DNA from: Chryseobacterium sp. FP211-J200
GTDB lineage: Bacteria; Bacteroidota; Bacteroidia; Flavobacteriales; Weeksellaceae
Assembly (NCBI RefSeq): GCF_001643375.1
Contig: NZ_LSHB01000020.1
Location: 1-35,502 of the forward strand
Reading direction: 5' to 3'
Length of the DNA: 35,502 nucleotides
The translations under genes and the position numbers were made by a program. The notes below the pieces were generated by a model, which was given only the letters and a program-made list of their open reading frames with translations, searched no databases and was not told where the DNA came from. Shown piece after piece: positions 33,756 through 35,502 of the stretch (positions within the stretch are counted from its first letter, which is position 1; each line of letters opens with the position of its first letter).

Positions 33756-34733
33756 TTATTTGAAGATCTTCTGGGCAAATTCATGCAGACAACGTCTCCA
33801 GGTCAACCACTCATGATAGGTTTGAGCAGATCTGTACTCTGAATAAGGATAATTGTTCTCATCGAGATAAGAAATAATGGTCTTATTAAAATCAAGGAAT
33901 CTTGCATCCTCCTTGTCACCAACGCCAATGAAGAACAAAGGTCTCTTCTTTGATTTTAAAAGATTGCCTATCGGAAACTCTTTGAAAGGTTGAGTTTCCG
34001 TTCCTCCGTAGATGACCGGACTGAAAGAACCGATTGCCGAAAAAACTTCCGGATGATTGACGCCGATCAGCATGGCTTGGTAACTACCTCGCGACAATCC
34101 TGCAATGGCTTTTCTGCCATTGGTCTTATATTTTTTCTCGATGTAAGGCATCAGGTCGATTCCAAGATCTTTCACATTGACAGGAACTTTCCCGACCGCC
34201 TGCGTTGCATCACAAAAAACAAGACAATTCTTATCGTGGGCGATCTCGGCAATTTCTTTGATTGGCTGGATCACGCCGGTTTCGTTGTTGACAAACATTA
34301 CGCAAACCAATAAAGTTTTATCAGTAATCACATTTTTCAATTCATCCAGATCGATCAGGCCATCTTTTCCAACATCTAGATATGTCACCAAGAATCCTTG
34401 TTTTTCCAGATAAATGCAAGTGTCTAACACTGCTTTGTGTTCAGTTTTTACCGTGATGATGTGATTTTTACCGTTTGCTTTTTCAATACCTTTTAGAGCC
34501 AAATTGACGACCTCTGTTGCGCCAGATGTATAGATGATTTCTTTAGGATCTGCCGTGATCAATTCTGCAATTTTTTCTCCAGCTTCGTCAATCGCCTCTT
34601 TTACCGTAAGACCGAAAAGATGGGAACTTCCCGCATTTGCATACAGAGAATTGAAGAAAGGAAGCATCGTATCTACAACTCTCTGATCGACTGGTGTTGT
34701 TGCATTGTAATCCAAGTAAATAAAATCATTCAT
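33756..34733 (-). pseudogene. In-frame chimera: cysteine desulfurase N-terminal part joined to an esterase C-terminal part
   Basis: The start is at the ATG of MNDFIYLDYNATTPVD (a TTG 15 codons upstream is unlikely). The first 195 residues are a NifS/IscS-type cysteine desulfurase (LDYNATTPVD, YTSGATEVVNLALKG, TEHKAVLDTC, FVNNETGVIQPI, FCDATQAVGK) up to LGIDLM. At about 34149 the sequence switches to the second half of an esterase D/Fes-like alpha/beta hydrolase: PYIEKKYKTNGRKAIAGLSRGS with the GLSRG nucleophile elbow, FFIGVGDKED with a candidate acid, and YHEWLTWRRCLHEF with the histidine. The desulfurase has lost its PLP lysine and catalytic cysteine; the esterase has lost its front half. 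Neither activity is expected. Deletion between two genes or an assembly misjoin are the two explanations. Confidence 0.82.
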
Positions 34734-34842
34734 AAAATCGAGAAAATAATAATTACAATTTAGATAAAATTTGTACAATAAGCATCAGATTGATGAGTTA
34801 AAATGTAGCTGCAACAGATTCCAAAGATTCATAAAATCATCT

Positions 34843-34977
34843 CTATTTTCCATCAAGGTATCCAAAGATTTCCAATTCCATCTTTTCTTTTGTCGTGTGT
34901 CTATTGCCATAAATCAACTCAGTTTTTAAGGACATAAAAAAAGCTCCAGCCACAGCATTATGTAAACCTTTAAGAAT
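34843..34977 (-). pseudogene. Degenerate IS3-family transposase (OrfB) C-terminal relic
   Basis: Translation of the minus strand gives 44 residues ending at TAG: HNAVAGAFFMSLKTELIYGN followed by RHTTKEKMELEIFGYLDG. This matches the hallmark C-terminal region of IS3 transposases (DNAVAESFF..LKTELIY...T...A...IF.YIE). The catalytic aspartate and the E of AESFF have been lost (H and G here), and the WYN..R.HS..GY segment is missing. Reading frames are broken on both sides. It is a dead remnant lying directly upstream of the chimeric gene. Confidence 0.75.
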
Positions 34978-35502
34978 TCACGTCATTATTTCTCAATATT
35001 CTTCAGATAGGCAAAAATGCCCGCTGAATAAATGTTATAAATAATTGAAGCTAATATTTGATATTCCAATTATTGACATGTAACTACCCAAACAATAATC
35101 CAAATATTTATAACATTAATTATCAATATTTTACACCTTATCATCATACTATTTGATTTACTATATTTCGTAGATCTATGACAGATTATATATATTATGA
35201 AACAATTCGACTGTCAGTTTGGTAATTGGTTTATAGAAACAGCCTAAATTCAATTAGTTATATTGGAGTTAAAATTGGGAGCAAACATTAGCAGTACATC
35301 ATTCTAAAGGGCAATCACAAATCCTATGTACTGTGGTAAAATACTTATTAAGGCTTACAAAGATGAAGAAGCCTGCCTTGTTGAGGCGACCCATGAAAGT
35401 TTGATTTCGGAGTCATTATTTAACCTGAGTTCGGGTTAAGCATAGAAATAAGATTTGTGTAAAATAGCAATAATTCGTATATTTAAGTATCTAACATTCA
35501 AA
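34978..35502. other. AT-rich stretch without a recognisable gene
   Basis: No gene is supported here. Frames are short and stop-rich. A 37-codon plus-strand ORF begins with ATG at 35326 but has no recognised family. The stretch next to the IS3 relic (up to about 35040) may be more of the same decayed element. A hairpin lies at 35420-35439. Confidence 0.6.
35420..35439. repeat. Short inverted repeat near the window end
   Basis: TTAACCTGA and TCGGGTTAA pair over nine positions with one G-T pair and almost no loop. No T-tract follows, so it does not look like a terminator. It may be the end of a decayed mobile element or an operator. Confidence 0.4.

Noticed and set aside
35326-35439. 37-codon plus-strand ORF starting with ATG at 35326
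   Set aside because: Too short, no recognised family and no promoter. It ends inside the hairpin at 35420-35439.

Overview
The window looks like chromosome from a member of the Chryseobacterium group (Bacteroidota, Flavobacteriia, Weeksellaceae). Four things point there. DNA is AT-rich. Several genes are preceded by the Bacteroidota promoter form (TTG or TTTG, about 18-20 bp, then TAnnTTTG) with no Shine-Dalgarno sequence. One protein carries a type IX secretion (T9SS) sorting domain. The families present (DUF349, outer membrane beta-barrel receptor, CarboxypepD-like plug, HD-PycTM fusion) are typical of the group. The genus is inferred from protein flavour, not measured.

Layout. 1-1401 is a complete ISL3-type (ISAon1-like) insertion sequence whose left inverted repeat starts at base 1, so the window or contig is cut at the IS end. 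1405-3871 holds a terminator, a dispersed palindromic repeat and the purine genes purC-purF (minus). 4067-7965 (minus) encodes a secreted T9SS endonuclease I and a large DUF349 protein. 8188-10179 (plus) is queA and a predicted lipoprotein. 10181-14398 (minus) is a GNAT acetyltransferase and a 1225-residue outer-membrane protein that joins a metallophosphoesterase, a kinase-like segment and a beta-barrel. 14755-16427 (plus) is an HD-phosphohydrolase/PycTM membrane fusion followed by a DUF5063-like gene. 16433-18763 (minus) is a GAF-domain protein. 19014-22670 (plus) is rlmN, a HAD 5'-nucleotidase, a paralogue of the 9319 gene, and a polyprenyl synthetase. 22691-24659 (minus) is a two-component system whose response regulator is cut by an in-frame amber codon. 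It is divergent from an outer-membrane receptor-like gene (24764-27121), with an array of TTAAC direct repeats between them. 27183-29661 has a small conserved protein and an orphan PAS histidine kinase. 29682-33047 (minus) is a four-gene membrane operon (GIDE-like, LemA, two unknowns). 33137-34733 is a flavin reductase and a chimeric gene: the front half of a cysteine desulfurase joined in frame to the back half of an esterase. The last 770 bases are AT-rich and contain a decayed IS3 transposase relic.

Most genes are ordinary flavobacterial housekeeping or envelope genes. The points most worth following up are the phosphatase/kinase-like/barrel fusion, the cysteine desulfurase-esterase chimera beside an IS3 relic, the three-copy intergenic repeat with matching halves, the HD-PycTM fusion without a nucleotide cyclase, and the amber-split response regulator beside its probable operator.
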